Source of the DNA: Pseudomonas sp. Irchel 3E20
GTDB lineage: Bacteria; Pseudomonadota; Gammaproteobacteria; Pseudomonadales; Pseudomonadaceae
Direction: 5' to 3'
Assembly (NCBI RefSeq): GCF_900187645.1
Contig: NZ_FYEE01000001.1
Coordinates: forward strand, 1 to 64,000
Length of the DNA: 64,000 nucleotides
In this document: piece by piece, positions 10,172 to 19,795 of the stretch
Numbering within the stretch: the stretch's first letter is position 1
Layout: each line of letters begins with the position of its first letter
Position numbers and translations under genes: made by a program
The notes under the pieces: model-generated
Told to the model about the DNA's origin: nothing
Database searches by the model: none
Seen by the model: the letters and a program-made list of their open reading frames with translations, nothing else

Positions 10172-10747
10172 ATGGTTGTGGCTGTGTCGCCGGCAGAGCG
10201 CATGGGTGGATGCAAGCAGTTCCTGTTGGCCAGCCTGTTCTGTCTGTCGGCCCCGTTCGCCCATGCCCAAGCCGCTGCGCCGCGGAGCATGGCCGAGCAG
10301 CGTGCCCAGGCTGTCACCCAAGTGGTGCTGGGGATTCTCAGCTACGCCCGTTGGCCCGTGGAGCCGCAGCAACTGCGCCTGTGTGTGGTCGGGCCCACCG
10401 AATACACCGACGACCTGGTCAAGGGCACCACCCAAGCCACCGGCCGCCCCGTGCAGGTGCGGCGCCTGTTGGCGGATAACCCGGCGATTCTCACAGACTG
10501 CGACTCGGTGTACATCGGCAAACTCAACGCCGACCAACGCACACGTCTGTTCAGTGACCTCACCGGGCGCCCGGTGTTGAGCATCAGCGAGGGCGGCGAC
10601 CAATGCACCGTGGGCAGCCTGTTCTGCCTGCGGGTCAGCGACCAGCAGGTGTCGTTTGAGGTCAACCTCGACTCCGTAGCCCGCAGCGGCGTGCGCATTC
10701 ACCCCAGCGTGCTGCAATTGTCGCGTCGGCGGGCGGCAGAGCCGTGA
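10172..10747 (+). CDS. yfiR: YfiR family periplasmic repressor of diguanylate cyclase YfiN
   Basis: YfiR is a periplasmic protein that binds and silences YfiN and links envelope redox state to cyclic-di-GMP. The 191-residue product has an N-terminal signal peptide (hydrophobic FLLASLFCLSAPFAHA, cleavage probably after AHAQA) and the YfiR/DUF4154 body: a QAVTQVVLGILSYARWP block, LCVVGP, and a late CTVGSLFCL pair of cysteines that could form the redox-sensitive disulphide known in the family. The stop overlaps the yfiN start by 4 bases, as expected for the yfiRNB operon. The start could instead be ATG 10202 (MGGCKQF), which would give a more ordinary signal peptide. Confidence 0.9.
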   Translation: MVVAVSPAERMGGCKQFLLASLFCLSAPFAHAQAAAPRSMAEQRAQAVTQVVLGILSYARWPVEPQQLRLCVVGPTEYTDDLVKGTTQATGRPVQVRRLLADNPAILTDCDSVYIGKLNADQRTRLFSDLTGRPVLSISEGGDQCTVGSLFCLRVSDQQVSFEVNLDSVARSGVRIHPSVLQLSRRRAAEP

Positions 10748-12012
10748 AGCTGTTCAGCCGCTCGGCCCGCCCAACCCTGCAATCGGTGATCGGTCGCGGG
10801 CACCTGACGGTGGCGTTGGCAGCGGTGTCGATGGCCAGTGTCTCCCTGACCCTGCTGGGCATGCTGGCCTTGCGGGTGTATGCCGACCACAACCTGCACC
10901 TGATCGCCCGGTCCATCAGCTACACCGTGGAAGCGGCGGTGGTGTTCGACGACAAACAGGCCGCCACCGAAGCCCTGGCGCTGATCGCCGCCACCGAAGA
11001 AGTGGCCGATGCCCAGGTGTTCGACGCCACAGGCCAATTGGTGGCGCGTTGGCAGCGCCCGGAAAACGGCCTGTTTTCCCATTTGGAAATGCAGGTGGCG
11101 CGCAGCTTCCTGGAAAAACCCATCACCCTGGCCATCGTCCACCAGGACCGCACCGTCGGCAGCCTCTTGCTGGTGGGCCACGGCGGCAGCTTGCTGCGCT
11201 TTTTGCTCAGTGGCCTGGCGGGCATCGTGCTGTGCACGGCCCTCAGTGCCTGGGTCGCGCTGTACCTGGCGCGGCGCCAGTTGCAAGGCATCACCGGGCC
11301 GCTGCGCAACCTCGCCCATGTGGCCCACGCCGCCCGTAGCGAGCGCACGTTCGACCGGCGTGTACCGAAGGCGCGGATCGTCGAGCTGGACAACCTGGGC
11401 AACGACTTCAATGCTTTGCTCGATGAAATGGAAACCTGGCAAAACCACCTGCAAAGCGAGAACGAAAGCCTCGCCCACCAGGCCAGCCACGACAGCCTCA
11501 CGGGCCTGCCCAACCGTGCGTTCTTCGAAGGCCGGTTGATCCGCGCCCTGCGCAACGCCAGCAAACACGACGAGCGGGTCGCGGTGCTGTTCCTCGACAG
11601 CGACCGCTTCAAGGGCATCAACGACCGTTTCGGCCACGCCGCCGGCGACGCGGTGCTGGTGGCCGTGGCCAACCGGGTGCGCGCGCAACTGCGTGAGGAA
11701 GACCTGGTGGCGCGCCTGGGCGGCGACGAGTTCGCGGTACTGCTTGCGCCCCTGCACCAGATCGAAGACGCCGAGCGCATTGCCGACAAAATCATCGCCA
11801 GCATGGCATTGCCCGTGCAGTTGCCCGGCAACGCGGCGGTGATGACCTCCCTGAGCGTTGGCATTGCCGTCTACCCCGACCACGGCGCGACTCCGAGCGC
11901 GCTGATCGATGCCGCCGACGCGGCGATGTACCACGCCAAACGCCTCTCGCGGGGCGGGCAACATACGGCCGGGTCGGAGCACTCGGCCGCCCACGTGCAA
12001 ACCAGGAGCTAA
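10744..12012 (+). CDS. yfiN: Membrane diguanylate cyclase YfiN/TpbB
   Basis: YfiN makes cyclic-di-GMP from GTP and raises exopolysaccharide and attachment when YfiR is lost or titrated. The 422-residue protein has a transmembrane helix at about 20-45, a periplasmic CHASE8-like region, a second helix at about 155-178, a HAMP linker, and a GGDEF domain with an intact GGDEF motif at 326-330. The allosteric inhibitory site RxxD is present (R317-D320). The start is a GTG inside the gtga that overlaps the yfiR stop. It forms an operon with yfiR and yfiB. Confidence 0.95.
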   Translation: MKLFSRSARPTLQSVIGRGHLTVALAAVSMASVSLTLLGMLALRVYADHNLHLIARSISYTVEAAVVFDDKQAATEALALIAATEEVADAQVFDATGQLVARWQRPENGLFSHLEMQVARSFLEKPITLAIVHQDRTVGSLLLVGHGGSLLRFLLSGLAGIVLCTALSAWVALYLARRQLQGITGPLRNLAHVAHAARSERTFDRRVPKARIVELDNLGNDFNALLDEMETWQNHLQSENESLAHQASHDSLTGLPNRAFFEGRLIRALRNASKHDERVAVLFLDSDRFKGINDRFGHAAGDAVLVAVANRVRAQLREEDLVARLGGDEFAVLLAPLHQIEDAERIADKIIASMALPVQLPGNAAVMTSLSVGIAVYPDHGATPSALIDAADAAMYHAKRLSRGGQHTAGSEHSAAHVQTRS

Positions 12013-12017
12013 ATTCC

Positions 12018-12521
12018 GTGTTCTCTTTGACTCAGCGTTCCATGCGTTTCTTCACCCTGACCCTGTTCATCGCCCTTGCGGCCCTGGCCGGGTGCCAGAG
12101 CGCCCCGCCCAAAGGCCTGACCCCGGCGCAGATCGCCGTGCTCAAGCAACAAGGTTTCGAGTTGACCGAGGAGGGCTGGGCCTTTGGCCTGTCGGGCAAG
12201 GTGCTGTTTGGCAGCGACGTGGAAAGCCTCAACGCACCGAGCACGGAAATTGTTGAACGCATCGGCAAAGCCCTGATGGGCGTGGGCATCAACCACGTGC
12301 GCGTAGACGGCCACACCGACTCCTCGGGCAAAGAGGCCTACAACCAGCAACTGTCCCTGCGCCGCGCCAAAAGCGTGGCCAAGGTGCTGACCTCCGTGGG
12401 CATGCCCGAACACAACATCGAACTGCGCGGCCTGGGCAGCAGCGAACCGGTGGCCAGCAACACCACCGCGGCCGGGCGCACCGAAAACCGCCGGGTATCG
12501 ATCGTGGTCAGCGCCGACTAA
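12018..12521 (+). CDS. yfiB: YfiB, OmpA-family outer membrane lipoprotein
   Basis: YfiB sequesters YfiR at the outer membrane or peptidoglycan and so releases YfiN activity. The 167-residue product has a lipoprotein signal ending in a LAGC lipobox and a C-terminal OmpA/MotB peptidoglycan-binding domain (VRVDGHTDSSG, then NRRVSIVV at the end). The GTG start at 12018 has AGGAG 9 bases upstream. An alternative ATG lies at 12042 and gives a shorter signal sequence. It begins 5 bases after yfiN. Confidence 0.93.
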   Translation: MFSLTQRSMRFFTLTLFIALAALAGCQSAPPKGLTPAQIAVLKQQGFELTEEGWAFGLSGKVLFGSDVESLNAPSTEIVERIGKALMGVGINHVRVDGHTDSSGKEAYNQQLSLRRAKSVAKVLTSVGMPEHNIELRGLGSSEPVASNTTAAGRTENRRVSIVVSAD

Positions 12522-12526
12522 GCCTC

Positions 12527-12592
12527 GCGGCAAGCCGCAAGCCGCAAGCCGCAAGCCGCAAGTTTCAAGTTTCACGCTTGCCGCTTGCCGCT
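12527..12592. repeat. Heptamer repeat array between convergent genes
   Basis: About five copies of the unit caagccg, then caagtttcaagtttc, then two inverted units (cttgccgcttgccgc). The outer arms gcggcaag and cttgccgc pair, so the array could fold into a hairpin between yfiB and the convergent LysR gene. The last residues of the LysR protein are encoded inside it. Confidence 0.8.
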
Positions 12593-13533
12593 CCCAATAC
12601 CATCTGCGCTTGCTCTCCCATCAGCAGCGCTCGGTTGCGCTCGGTCACGTCCCTGATGTAATCCCACAACAACGTAATGCGCTTGAGCTTGCGCAAATCC
12701 TCGCGGCAGTACATCCAAAATTGCCGGGTGATGTTGATGTCCTCGGGCAATACCGGCAGCAGGCGCGGGTCCTGGGCGGCAAGGAAGCACGGCAGGATGG
12801 CCAGGGAGCGGCCCTGTTGCGCGGCGACGTATTGGGCGATGACGCTGGTGCTGCGCAGGTTGGCGCTGGCGCCGGGCACCACGTTGGCCAGGTATAAAAG
12901 CTCGGAACTGAACGCCAGGTCATCGACGTAGCTGACGAACGGGTGCCGCGCCAGGTCGGCGGGGCGGCGGATGGGCGGGTGTTGGTCCAGGTAGGCCTGG
13001 GTGGCGTAGAGCTGCAAGCGGTAGTCGCACAGTTTGCAGCACACGTAGGGCCCGTGTTCCGGGCGTTCCAGGGCGATCACGATGTCGGCTTCGCGCTTGG
13101 ACAGGCTGATGAAGTGGGGCAGCGGCAGGATGTCCACGCTGATCGCCGGGTAGGCATCGACGAAGTGGCTCAACTGCGGGGTGATAAAGAAACTGCCAAA
13201 ACCTTCGGTGCAACCCATGCGGATATGCCCCGACAGCGCCACGCCCGAGCCGGACACCTGCTCGCAGGCAATGTGCAGGGTGCTTTCGATCGACTCGGCG
13301 TACCCCAGCAACCGCTGGCCCTCGGCGGTGAGGACAAAGCCATTGGTGCGCGATTTCTCGAACAGCAGCGTGCCCAGCGCACCCTCCAGGGAACTGATGC
13401 GCCGCGACACGGTGGTGTAGTCCACCGCCAGGCGCTTGGCTGCGGTGCTGGCCTTGCGGGTGCGGGCCACCTCCAAGAAAAACTTGAGGTCGTCCCAGTT
13501 CAGCGAACCCAGGGAAGTGATGTTTTTTTGCAT
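12565..13533 (-). CDS. LysR-family transcriptional regulator, probable regulator of mmsAB
   Basis: The product (322 residues) has an N-terminal winged helix ([20 protein letters not shown], then [14 protein letters not shown]) and a substrate-binding domain. It is divergent from mmsA with about 150 bases between the two starts, which suggests it controls valine catabolism. That is inferred from position; P. aeruginosa mmsR belongs to the AraC family, so this would be a different type of regulator. The start was set at ATG 13533 because family homology begins there. A GTG at 13575 has a better ribosome site (GGAG, 7-base spacing) and would add 14 residues. The C-terminus (ASGKRET) is encoded in a heptamer repeat array and may be variable. 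Confidence 0.85.
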   Translation of the reverse strand: MQKNITSLGSLNWDDLKFFLEVARTRKASTAAKRLAVDYTTVSRRISSLEGALGTLLFEKSRTNGFVLTAEGQRLLGYAESIESTLHIACEQVSGSGVALSGHIRMGCTEGFGSFFITPQLSHFVDAYPAISVDILPLPHFISLSKREADIVIALERPEHGPYVCCKLCDYRLQLYATQAYLDQHPPIRRPADLARHPFVSYVDDLAFSSELLYLANVVPGASANLRSTSVIAQYVAAQQGRSLAILPCFLAAQDPRLLPVLPEDINITRQFWMYCREDLRKLKRITLLWDYIRDVTERNRALLMGEQAQMVLGAASGKRET

Positions 13534-13681
13534 GTTGGACCGGTTTTTATGTGCGTACTTATTAGAAGTTTGCACATCTATACTCCAAAAACCGTCCGCC
13601 CACCAACCCGGACCCCCGCCTCATCCTCAAGGCCACCGCAGGCCTTGGCTCCTTGAACAACGACAAGATCTGGAGACCTGC

Positions 13682-15208
13682 ATGAACGCTTCGCTTACTT
13701 CTGCCGATACCACCCTGCAACGGGCCAAGCTGTTGATCGATGGCCAGTGGGTCGAATCCCAAACCAGCGAATGGCACGACATCGTCAACCCGGCCACCCA
13801 GCAAGTGCTGGCCCAGGTGCCGTTCGCCACGGCCGCTGAAGTCAATGCCGCCATCGATGCCGCCCACCGCGCCTTCCAGACCTGGAAGCTGACGCCCATC
13901 GGCGCGCGCATGCGCATCATGCTCAAACTCCAGGCCTTGATCCGCGAACACTCCAAGCGCATCGCCGTGGTCCTCAGCGCCGAACAGGGCAAGACCCTCG
14001 CCGACGCCGAAGGCGATATTTTCCGTGGCCTGGAAGTGGTGGAGCACGCCTGTTCCATCGGCACCCTGCAAATGGGCGAGTTTGCCGAGAACGTCGCCGG
14101 TGGCGTCGATACCTACACCCTGCGCCAGCCTATCGGCGTGTGCGCAGGCATCACCCCGTTCAACTTCCCGGCGATGATTCCGCTGTGGATGTTCCCCATG
14201 GCCATCGCCTGCGGCAACACCTTCGTGCTCAAGCCTTCGGAGCAGGACCCGCTGTCCACCCTGCTGCTGGTGGAGTTGGCGCTGGAAGCGGGCGTGCCAC
14301 CGGGCGTGCTCAACGTGGTGCATGGCGGCAAGGACGTGGTCGATGCGCTCTGCACCCACAAAGACATCAAGGCCGTGTCCTTCGTGGGCTCCACCGCCGT
14401 GGGCACCCACGTCTATGACCTGGCCGGCAAGCACGGCAAGCGCGTGCAATCGATGATGGGCGCCAAGAACCACGCCGTGGTGCTGCCCGACGCCAACCGC
14501 GAGCAAACCCTCAACGCCCTGGTGGGTGCCGGTTTCGGCGCGGCCGGGCAGCGTTGCATGGCCACCTCGGTGGTGGTGCTGGTGGGCGCGGCCAAGCAAT
14601 GGCTGCCGGACCTCAAGGCCCTGGCACAAAAACTCAAGGTCAACGCGGGCAGTGAGCCGGGCACCGATGTCGGCCCGGTGATTTCCAAGCGCGCCAAGGA
14701 ACGTGTGCTGGGCCTGATCGAAAGCGGCATCAAGGAAGGCGCCAAGCTGGAACTCGATGGCCGTGACATCAAAGTACCTGGCTACGAGCAAGGCAACTTC
14801 GTCGGCCCGACCCTGTTTTCCGGGGTGACCACCGACATGCAGATCTACACCCAGGAAATCTTCGGCCCGGTGCTGGTGGTGCTGGAGGTCGACACCCTCG
14901 ATCAGGCCATTGCCCTGGTCAACGCCAACCCGTTCGGCAACGGCACCGGCCTGTTCACCCAGAGCGGCGCGGCGGCGCGCAAGTTCCAGAGTGAAATCGA
15001 CGTCGGCCAGGTGGGCATCAACATCCCGATCCCGGTGCCGGTGCCGATGTTCAGCTTCACCGGCTCGCGTGGCTCGAAACTTGGCGATCTGGGGCCGTAC
15101 GGCAAGCAAGTGGTGCAGTTCTACACCCAGACCAAAACCGTCACCAGCCGCTGGTTCGACGATGACAGCGTCAATGATGGCGTGAACACCACCATCAACC
15201 TGCGTTGA
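13682..15208 (+). CDS. mmsA: Methylmalonate-semialdehyde dehydrogenase (acylating)
   Basis: It oxidises methylmalonate semialdehyde to propionyl-CoA with NAD+ and CoA at the end of valine degradation. The 508-residue protein is a full-length [18 protein letters not shown] cofactor region, FVGSTAVG, and the acylating-family nucleophile in GAAGQRCMA (Cys292). Start ATG 13682 has GGAG 6 bases upstream; the frame is open further upstream but only into the regulator promoter. mmsB follows after 10 bases, so they form one operon. Confidence 0.95.
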   Translation: MNASLTSADTTLQRAKLLIDGQWVESQTSEWHDIVNPATQQVLAQVPFATAAEVNAAIDAAHRAFQTWKLTPIGARMRIMLKLQALIREHSKRIAVVLSAEQGKTLADAEGDIFRGLEVVEHACSIGTLQMGEFAENVAGGVDTYTLRQPIGVCAGITPFNFPAMIPLWMFPMAIACGNTFVLKPSEQDPLSTLLLVELALEAGVPPGVLNVVHGGKDVVDALCTHKDIKAVSFVGSTAVGTHVYDLAGKHGKRVQSMMGAKNHAVVLPDANREQTLNALVGAGFGAAGQRCMATSVVVLVGAAKQWLPDLKALAQKLKVNAGSEPGTDVGPVISKRAKERVLGLIESGIKEGAKLELDGRDIKVPGYEQGNFVGPTLFSGVTTDMQIYTQEIFGPVLVVLEVDTLDQAIALVNANPFGNGTGLFTQSGAAARKFQSEIDVGQVGINIPIPVPVPMFSFTGSRGSKLGDLGPYGKQVVQFYTQTKTVTSRWFDDDSVNDGVNTTINLR

Positions 15209-15218
15209 GGAAACAGCC

Positions 15219-16106
15219 ATGAACATCGCATTTATCGGCTTGGGCAACATGGGCGCGCCCATGGCCCGCAACCTGCTCAAGGCCGGCCATTCGCTGCACC
15301 TGTTCGACCTTAACCAAAGCGTGCTGGCGGAGCTGGCGCAACTGGGCGGCACCATCAGCGCCTCGCCCCGCGACGCCGCCCAAGGCGCCGAGTTGGTGAT
15401 TACCATGCTGCCGGCCGCCGCCCATGTGCGCAGCGTGTGGCTGGGCGAGGAGGGCGTATTGGCCGGGATCGGCGCCGGCGTGCCCGCCGTCGATTGCAGC
15501 ACCATCGACCCGCAGACCGCCCGCGACGTGGCGGCCGCGGCGGCCAAACAAGGCGTGGCCCTGGCCGATGCGCCGGTGTCGGGCGGCACGGGCGGCGCGG
15601 CGGCCGGGACCCTGACCTTTATGGTCGGCGCCACGCCCGAGTTGTTCGCCACCCTGCAACCGGTGCTGGCGCAGATGGGGCGCAACATCGTCCATTGCGG
15701 CGCGGTCGGTACGGGGCAGATCGCCAAGATCTGCAACAACCTGCTGCTGGGCATCTCCATGGTCGGCGTCAGCGAAGCCATGGCCCTGGGCGATGCCCTG
15801 GGCATCGACACCCAGGTGCTGGCGGGGATCATCAACAGCTCCACCGGGCGCTGCTGGAGCTCGGAGGCGTATAACCCGTGGCCGGGCGTGGTGGAAACCG
15901 CCCCGGCCTCGCGCGGCTACACCGGCGGTTTCGGCGCCGAGCTGATGCTCAAGGACCTGGGCCTGGCCACCGAAGCCGCCCGCCAGGCCCACCAACCGGT
16001 GGTGCTCGGTGCCGTGGCCCAGCAGCTGTACCAGGCCATGAGCCTGCGCGGCGAAGGTGGGCAGGATTTCTCGGCGATCATCAACAGCTATCGCAAGCCG
16101 CAGTAA
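15219..16106 (+). CDS. mmsB: 3-hydroxyisobutyrate dehydrogenase
   Basis: It oxidises 3-hydroxyisobutyrate to methylmalonate semialdehyde, the step before MmsA. The 295-residue product has the N-terminal NAD-binding motif IAFIGLGNMGAPMA, the substrate motif DAPVSGGTGGA, and the catalytic Lys in GQIAKICNN. GAGGAAAC lies just before the ATG. A REP pair follows the gene and may stabilise or end the mRNA. Confidence 0.95.
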   Translation: MNIAFIGLGNMGAPMARNLLKAGHSLHLFDLNQSVLAELAQLGGTISASPRDAAQGAELVITMLPAAAHVRSVWLGEEGVLAGIGAGVPAVDCSTIDPQTARDVAAAAAKQGVALADAPVSGGTGGAAAGTLTFMVGATPELFATLQPVLAQMGRNIVHCGAVGTGQIAKICNNLLLGISMVGVSEAMALGDALGIDTQVLAGIINSSTGRCWSSEAYNPWPGVVETAPASRGYTGGFGAELMLKDLGLATEAARQAHQPVVLGAVAQQLYQAMSLRGEGGQDFSAIINSYRKPQ

Positions 16107-16140
16107 GAGGCTTGGCCTAAAACTCAGTAGCAACAAAACC

Positions 16141-16230
16141 GGTGGGAGCGGGCCTGCCCGCGATAGCGCCACGCCAGACACCCGATGCAGGGCCTGGCAC
16201 GCCGCTATCGCGAGCAGGCTCGCTCCCACC
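16141..16230. repeat. REP doublet (REPIN-like inverted pair)
   Basis: Two REP sequences in inverse orientation: ggtgggagcgggcctgcccg at the left and cgagcaggctcgctcccacc at the right, joined by a 50-base spacer. The whole can fold into a long hairpin. It lies between mmsB and the convergent cupin gene. Confidence 0.88.
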
Positions 16231-16262
16231 GTTGTTGTTCTTGGGTTTTTATCGATTGCCCA

Positions 16263-16607
16263 TCAGGCAAACACAAAATACTTACGCACCGTTTCCACCA
16301 CTTCCCAGGTGCCTGTCATGCCCGGTTCCACGACAAAAATGTCGCCGGCGCGCAGGTGGATCGGCGCCATGCCGTCCGGGGTTATCACGCAGTAGCCTTC
16401 CTGGAAATGGCAGTACTCCCACTTCACGTATTCCACCCGCCATTTGCCGGGGGTGCAGATCCAGGTGCCCATGATCTTGCTGCCGTCTTCGCTGGTGTAG
16501 GCGTTGAGGTTGACGGTGTGCGGGTCGCCTTCCAGGCGTTGCCATTTGCAGGCGTCGAGCAGCGGCAGGGGGTGGGTGTCGCGTAGCACGGTAATGGGGG
16601 CGGACAT
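16263..16607 (-). CDS. Small cupin-domain protein (cupin_3 / DUF861 type)
   Basis: A 114-residue single-domain protein with a cupin fold pattern: GTWICTPGKWRVEY, EYCHFQEGYCVITPDG, and HLRAGDIFVVEPGMTGTWEV. The PGMTGTWEV ending is typical of the (S)-ureidoglycine aminohydrolase-like/DUF861 cupins whose substrates are mostly unknown. Start ATG 16607 (reverse strand) has GGAG 7 bases upstream. It is divergent from kynB with 250 bases between. Nothing in the sequence links its role to kynurenine metabolism. Confidence 0.85.
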   Translation of the reverse strand: MSAPITVLRDTHPLPLLDACKWQRLEGDPHTVNLNAYTSEDGSKIMGTWICTPGKWRVEYVKWEYCHFQEGYCVITPDGMAPIHLRAGDIFVVEPGMTGTWEVVETVRKYFVFA

Positions 16608-16857
16608 GTTGGCTCCAGGTTGTCGGCAGAACAGAACCGGCACCCTAGCCCTTGCCTGCGCCGGCCAGTTGTCTGGGTTCGACACTGGGGTATCCGCAAG
16701 CGCAATGCCTGCGGCGGCGGGTGTTTGAAGAATCCTCCGGCAAAGGGCTTTTTTTTGGCAGCAAGTGCGAAATTCAGCGGAGGCTGTAGGAGAATTCGCA
16801 AGAATCTTGACGGCTATCGCTCGTATGATGCCTTTCAACGTGGCCGAGAACAGCACA

Positions 16858-17499
16858 ATGAACAACACACCTGCGTGGTGGGACATCAGCCCGCCGTTGA
16901 GTAATGCAACGCCCACCTGGCCCGGCGACACGCCGTTCCAGGAAGAGCGCGTGTGGACCTTCGGGCCGCAGTGCCCGGTCAATGTCGGGCGCGTGACCCT
17001 GTCGCCGCACACCGGCGCCCATGTCGATGCGCCCCTGCATTACAGCCCCGAAGGCGCGGCCATCGGCCAGGTGCCGCTGGATGTCTACATGGGGCCGTGC
17101 CGCGTGCTGCATTGCCTGGACAGCGGCGAGCTGGTGCAACCGGAGCAACTGGCGGGGCAGCTTGAGGGCGTGCCCGCGCGCGTGCTGCTGCGCACCTATC
17201 GTCAGGCACCGCTGGACGTGTGGGACGAACACTTCACCGCCGTCGCCCCGGCCACCGTGGAGCTGCTCGCCAGCCTGGGGGTGCGCCTGCTCGGCATCGA
17301 CACGCCGTCCCTGGACCCGCAGCAATCGAAAACCATGGACGCCCACAACGCCATCGCCCGCCACGGCATGGCGATCCTCGAAGGCATCGTCCTCGACGAA
17401 GTGGCGCCGGGGGATTACGAGTTGATCGCCTTGCCCCTGCGTTTCGCCAACCTGGACGCCAGCCCCGTGCGCGCGATCCTGCGCCCGCTCAAGCCCTGA
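16858..17499 (+). CDS. kynB: Kynurenine formamidase (arylformamidase)
   Basis: It hydrolyses N-formylkynurenine to kynurenine and formate. The 213-residue product has the metal-binding cyclase-family motif [14 protein letters not shown], plus [10 protein letters not shown] and [15 protein letters not shown]. Start ATG 16858 ([14 protein letters not shown]) matches the family start; no strong Shine-Dalgarno is seen, and the frame is open upstream to 16765. It is followed by kynA after 57 bases. The usual partner kynU is not directly attached but is found 3.2 kb downstream in another operon. Confidence 0.94.
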   Translation: MNNTPAWWDISPPLSNATPTWPGDTPFQEERVWTFGPQCPVNVGRVTLSPHTGAHVDAPLHYSPEGAAIGQVPLDVYMGPCRVLHCLDSGELVQPEQLAGQLEGVPARVLLRTYRQAPLDVWDEHFTAVAPATVELLASLGVRLLGIDTPSLDPQQSKTMDAHNAIARHGMAILEGIVLDEVAPGDYELIALPLRFANLDASPVRAILRPLKP

Positions 17500-17556
17500 C
17501 TTAGCCCATAACGATGCGGGCGGCCCGAACCGCCCCAGCCCCGAGGAACCGCCGCA

Positions 17557-18411
17557 ATGAGTCAATGCCCGTACTCCCCCTCCAACCAGGACGCCGACTG
17601 GCATAACGCCGAGCTGAATTTTTCCGATTCCATGAGCTACGGCGACTACCTGGACCTGGGCCGCATCCTCAGCGCCCAGCACCCGCTGTCGCCGGACCAC
17701 AACGAACTGTTGTTCATCATCCAGCACCAGACCTCGGAGCTGTGGATGAAACTGATGCTTCACGAACTCAAGGCCGCCCGCGAACACATCCGCCTGAGCG
17801 AACTGCAACCGGCGTTCAAGATGCTGGCGCGGGTCTCGCGGATCTTCGATCAACTGGTGCACGCCTGGACCGTGCTGGCGACCATGACCCCCACCGAGTA
17901 CCACTCGATCCGCCCGTTTTTGGGCCAGTCGTCGGGGTTCCAGTCGTTCCAGTACCGCGAGATCGAATTCCTCCTGGGCAACAAGAGTGCGACCCTGTTG
18001 CGCCCCCACGCCCATCGCCCGGAACTGCTCCAAGCCTTGCAGGAAGCGATTGTCACGCCGTCGCTGTATGACGAGGCGATCGGCCTGATGGTCAAGGCCG
18101 GCCTGCACATCGACCCGCAACGCTTTGAGCGTGACCCCAGCAGCCCGACCGCCCACGACCCGTCCGTGGAAGCGGCGTGGCGCGAGGTCTACACCGACCC
18201 CAAGCGCTACTGGGACCTGTACCAGTTGGCCGAGAAATTCATCGACCTGGAAGACTCCTTCCGCCAATGGCGCTTTCGCCACGTGACCACGGTGGAACGC
18301 ATCATCGGCTTCCAACCCGGCACCGGCGGCACCGAAGGCGTGGGCTACCTGCGCAAAATGCTCGACACCGTGCTCTTCCCCGAACTGTGGCGCGTGCGCT
18401 CGACCCTCTGA
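17557..18411 (+). CDS. kynA: Tryptophan 2,3-dioxygenase
   Basis: A haem enzyme that opens the indole ring of L-tryptophan to N-formylkynurenine. The 284-residue length is normal. Family blocks are intact: [34 protein letters not shown] (with the substrate-pocket His/Phe), [16 protein letters not shown], and [20 protein letters not shown] near the end with the proximal haem His. GAGGAA lies just upstream of the ATG. With kynB it makes kynurenine. Confidence 0.96.
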   Translation: MSQCPYSPSNQDADWHNAELNFSDSMSYGDYLDLGRILSAQHPLSPDHNELLFIIQHQTSELWMKLMLHELKAAREHIRLSELQPAFKMLARVSRIFDQLVHAWTVLATMTPTEYHSIRPFLGQSSGFQSFQYREIEFLLGNKSATLLRPHAHRPELLQALQEAIVTPSLYDEAIGLMVKAGLHIDPQRFERDPSSPTAHDPSVEAAWREVYTDPKRYWDLYQLAEKFIDLEDSFRQWRFRHVTTVERIIGFQPGTGGTEGVGYLRKMLDTVLFPELWRVRSTL

Positions 18412-19009
18412 TTGCACGTATGGGCGGGGCGCGCACAGGCCCATTGCTCACGGTAGGCCGGGGCGTTTGAGGTGGGCAGGGGGCTGCGCTTGCACCTGGG
18501 GTTGCTGGGCGTCGGCCCAGGCGATGGGCGGGCCGCCGCCCCGGGCCATGCTCGCCCCCGCGGCCCGCACCAGCGAACCCCTTTGCAGCACCTGATCGAA
18601 CACCACCCATGGGTAGAACTTGAGTTTGCCGGCCACAGACAGGGTGGTGAATTTCATGGAGGCCTCGGTCCGCCGCAGGGCGGGAGGCGGCCATCGTCCT
18701 CACAACGGGTTGGGGCTGGCGAAACCGTGCGCCGGGGCCGGTAGTCGATAAACAGCGCGCTGCGTGCCGGCCAGGCTTGGAAACACAATCCAGTGTTATT
18801 AAACAATCACAATGCCTTGTTCTATTTGGATTTTTCGGTAGTTGCCGGGCGCTTGCCGTTTTCATAACGTTTGAAGTGTTGACGGGGATGCGCCTACTTG
18901 GGCAAGTTGGCGCCTTGAAAGTTGCAGGTGGTGTTGGGAGAAGAATTAGCTGCCTCGACTTTTATGGCTGCGGTAACACGCTTTCGGGGATTGAAGAAAG
19001 GAACTCACT
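18412..19009. other. Long intergenic region between kynA and the dioxygenase operon
   Basis: No convincing gene. A 69-codon reverse ORF at 18448-18657 (MKFTTLSVAGKLKFYPW) has a plausible start but no recognisable family. A 17-base string at 18746-18762 recurs at 28401-28417. The right half is A/T-richer than the flanks and must contain the promoter of the operon that starts at 19010; no single sigma-70 site stands out. Confidence 0.6.
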
Positions 19010-19759
19010 ATGTTTGACAAGGCCGTCGTGCCCGCGCGTTTGTGCATGTACGACTCTTCAGTTTCATTCGTGCATGGGCAAGTAGCGTTAAAACAACCGA
19101 CGCTGCCGGAGCAGGACACGCTCTATCAGGACTTTCGGGATTTTCAGGCCGACTTTGGCAACTTGCCCCTCGATGAATATATGAAAGAGGGTGACACTTA
19201 TCGTCGGCGGCGTTTTAACGAAGTTCTGCTGCGCGATGAGGGGGAACATATAGCGTTGACCTTGAAACCGCTGCGGGGTTTTTTTCAGGAGGCGACGGTC
19301 AATGGTTATTCCGGTGGTGTCGAGCGGATTTATCAGCCCCTTGAACCGTCAACCATCAATAACCGGTTCCTGCATCAATTGATCGTGGATATGTACCTGT
19401 TGTTGCCCGCCGAACGCCGCGCGGTTTCCAGTACCTGGGATATCGGCATTCATCTGTACCGCATCACCGCCCAGCCCGATGTGCCCGGCCAGCCTGTGCC
19501 CGAAGGGCCGCACCGCGATGGCCACGAGTTCACTTCCATCACCCTGGTCAAACGCCACAACATCGAGGGCGGTGAAAGCCTGTTCTGCGATCAGCAAGCC
19601 CGGGTCAGGCTGCGCCATACCTTGCGCCAGCCCCTGGAAACCGCCTTGTTCGACGATGCGCAGGGTTTGCATGACGTCACGCCCATCCACAGCCTGGATC
19701 GAGTGAACAGTGGCTACCGGGATATCTGCGGTTTTTCCCTGAACCCGTGCCCGCAATAA
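19010..19759 (+). CDS. IDO-type 2-oxoglutarate/Fe(II)-dependent dioxygenase
   Basis: A 249-residue protein of the 2OG-Fe dioxygenase family that includes L-isoleucine 4-hydroxylase (IDO) and BsmA; family members mostly hydroxylate free aliphatic or sulphur amino acids. The metal triad is visible: GPHRDGHEF gives His168 and Asp170, and the distal His is His221 in LHDVTPI. The 2-oxoglutarate-binding Arg is probably Arg237 in GYRDICGFSLN. AAAGGAA lies 7 bases before the ATG. It is the first gene of a five-gene operon with SpeD-like, SnoaL-like, kynureninase and GS-like genes. Substrate unknown; I infer an amino acid or an intermediate of the operon. Confidence 0.85.
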   Translation: MFDKAVVPARLCMYDSSVSFVHGQVALKQPTLPEQDTLYQDFRDFQADFGNLPLDEYMKEGDTYRRRRFNEVLLRDEGEHIALTLKPLRGFFQEATVNGYSGGVERIYQPLEPSTINNRFLHQLIVDMYLLLPAERRAVSSTWDIGIHLYRITAQPDVPGQPVPEGPHRDGHEFTSITLVKRHNIEGGESLFCDQQARVRLRHTLRQPLETALFDDAQGLHDVTPIHSLDRVNSGYRDICGFSLNPCPQ

Positions 19760-19795
19760 CGTCAGCCTTTATTCAAGAAGAGGGTGGGAGCCGGT

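Noticed and set aside
13562..15844. Reverse-strand ORF of 760 codons across mmsA and mmsB
   Set aside because: Spans two well-supported genes on the + strand; Ala/His/Arg-rich composition typical of antisense frames.
16774..18444. Reverse-strand ORF of 556 codons over kynB and kynA
   Set aside because: Antisense to two clear enzymes.
18448..18657. Small reverse ORF (MKFTTLSVAGKLKFYPW...) between kynA and the dioxygenase operon
   Set aside because: Start region looks protein-like but the second half is low-complexity and Pro-rich, and no family is known; not called as a gene.
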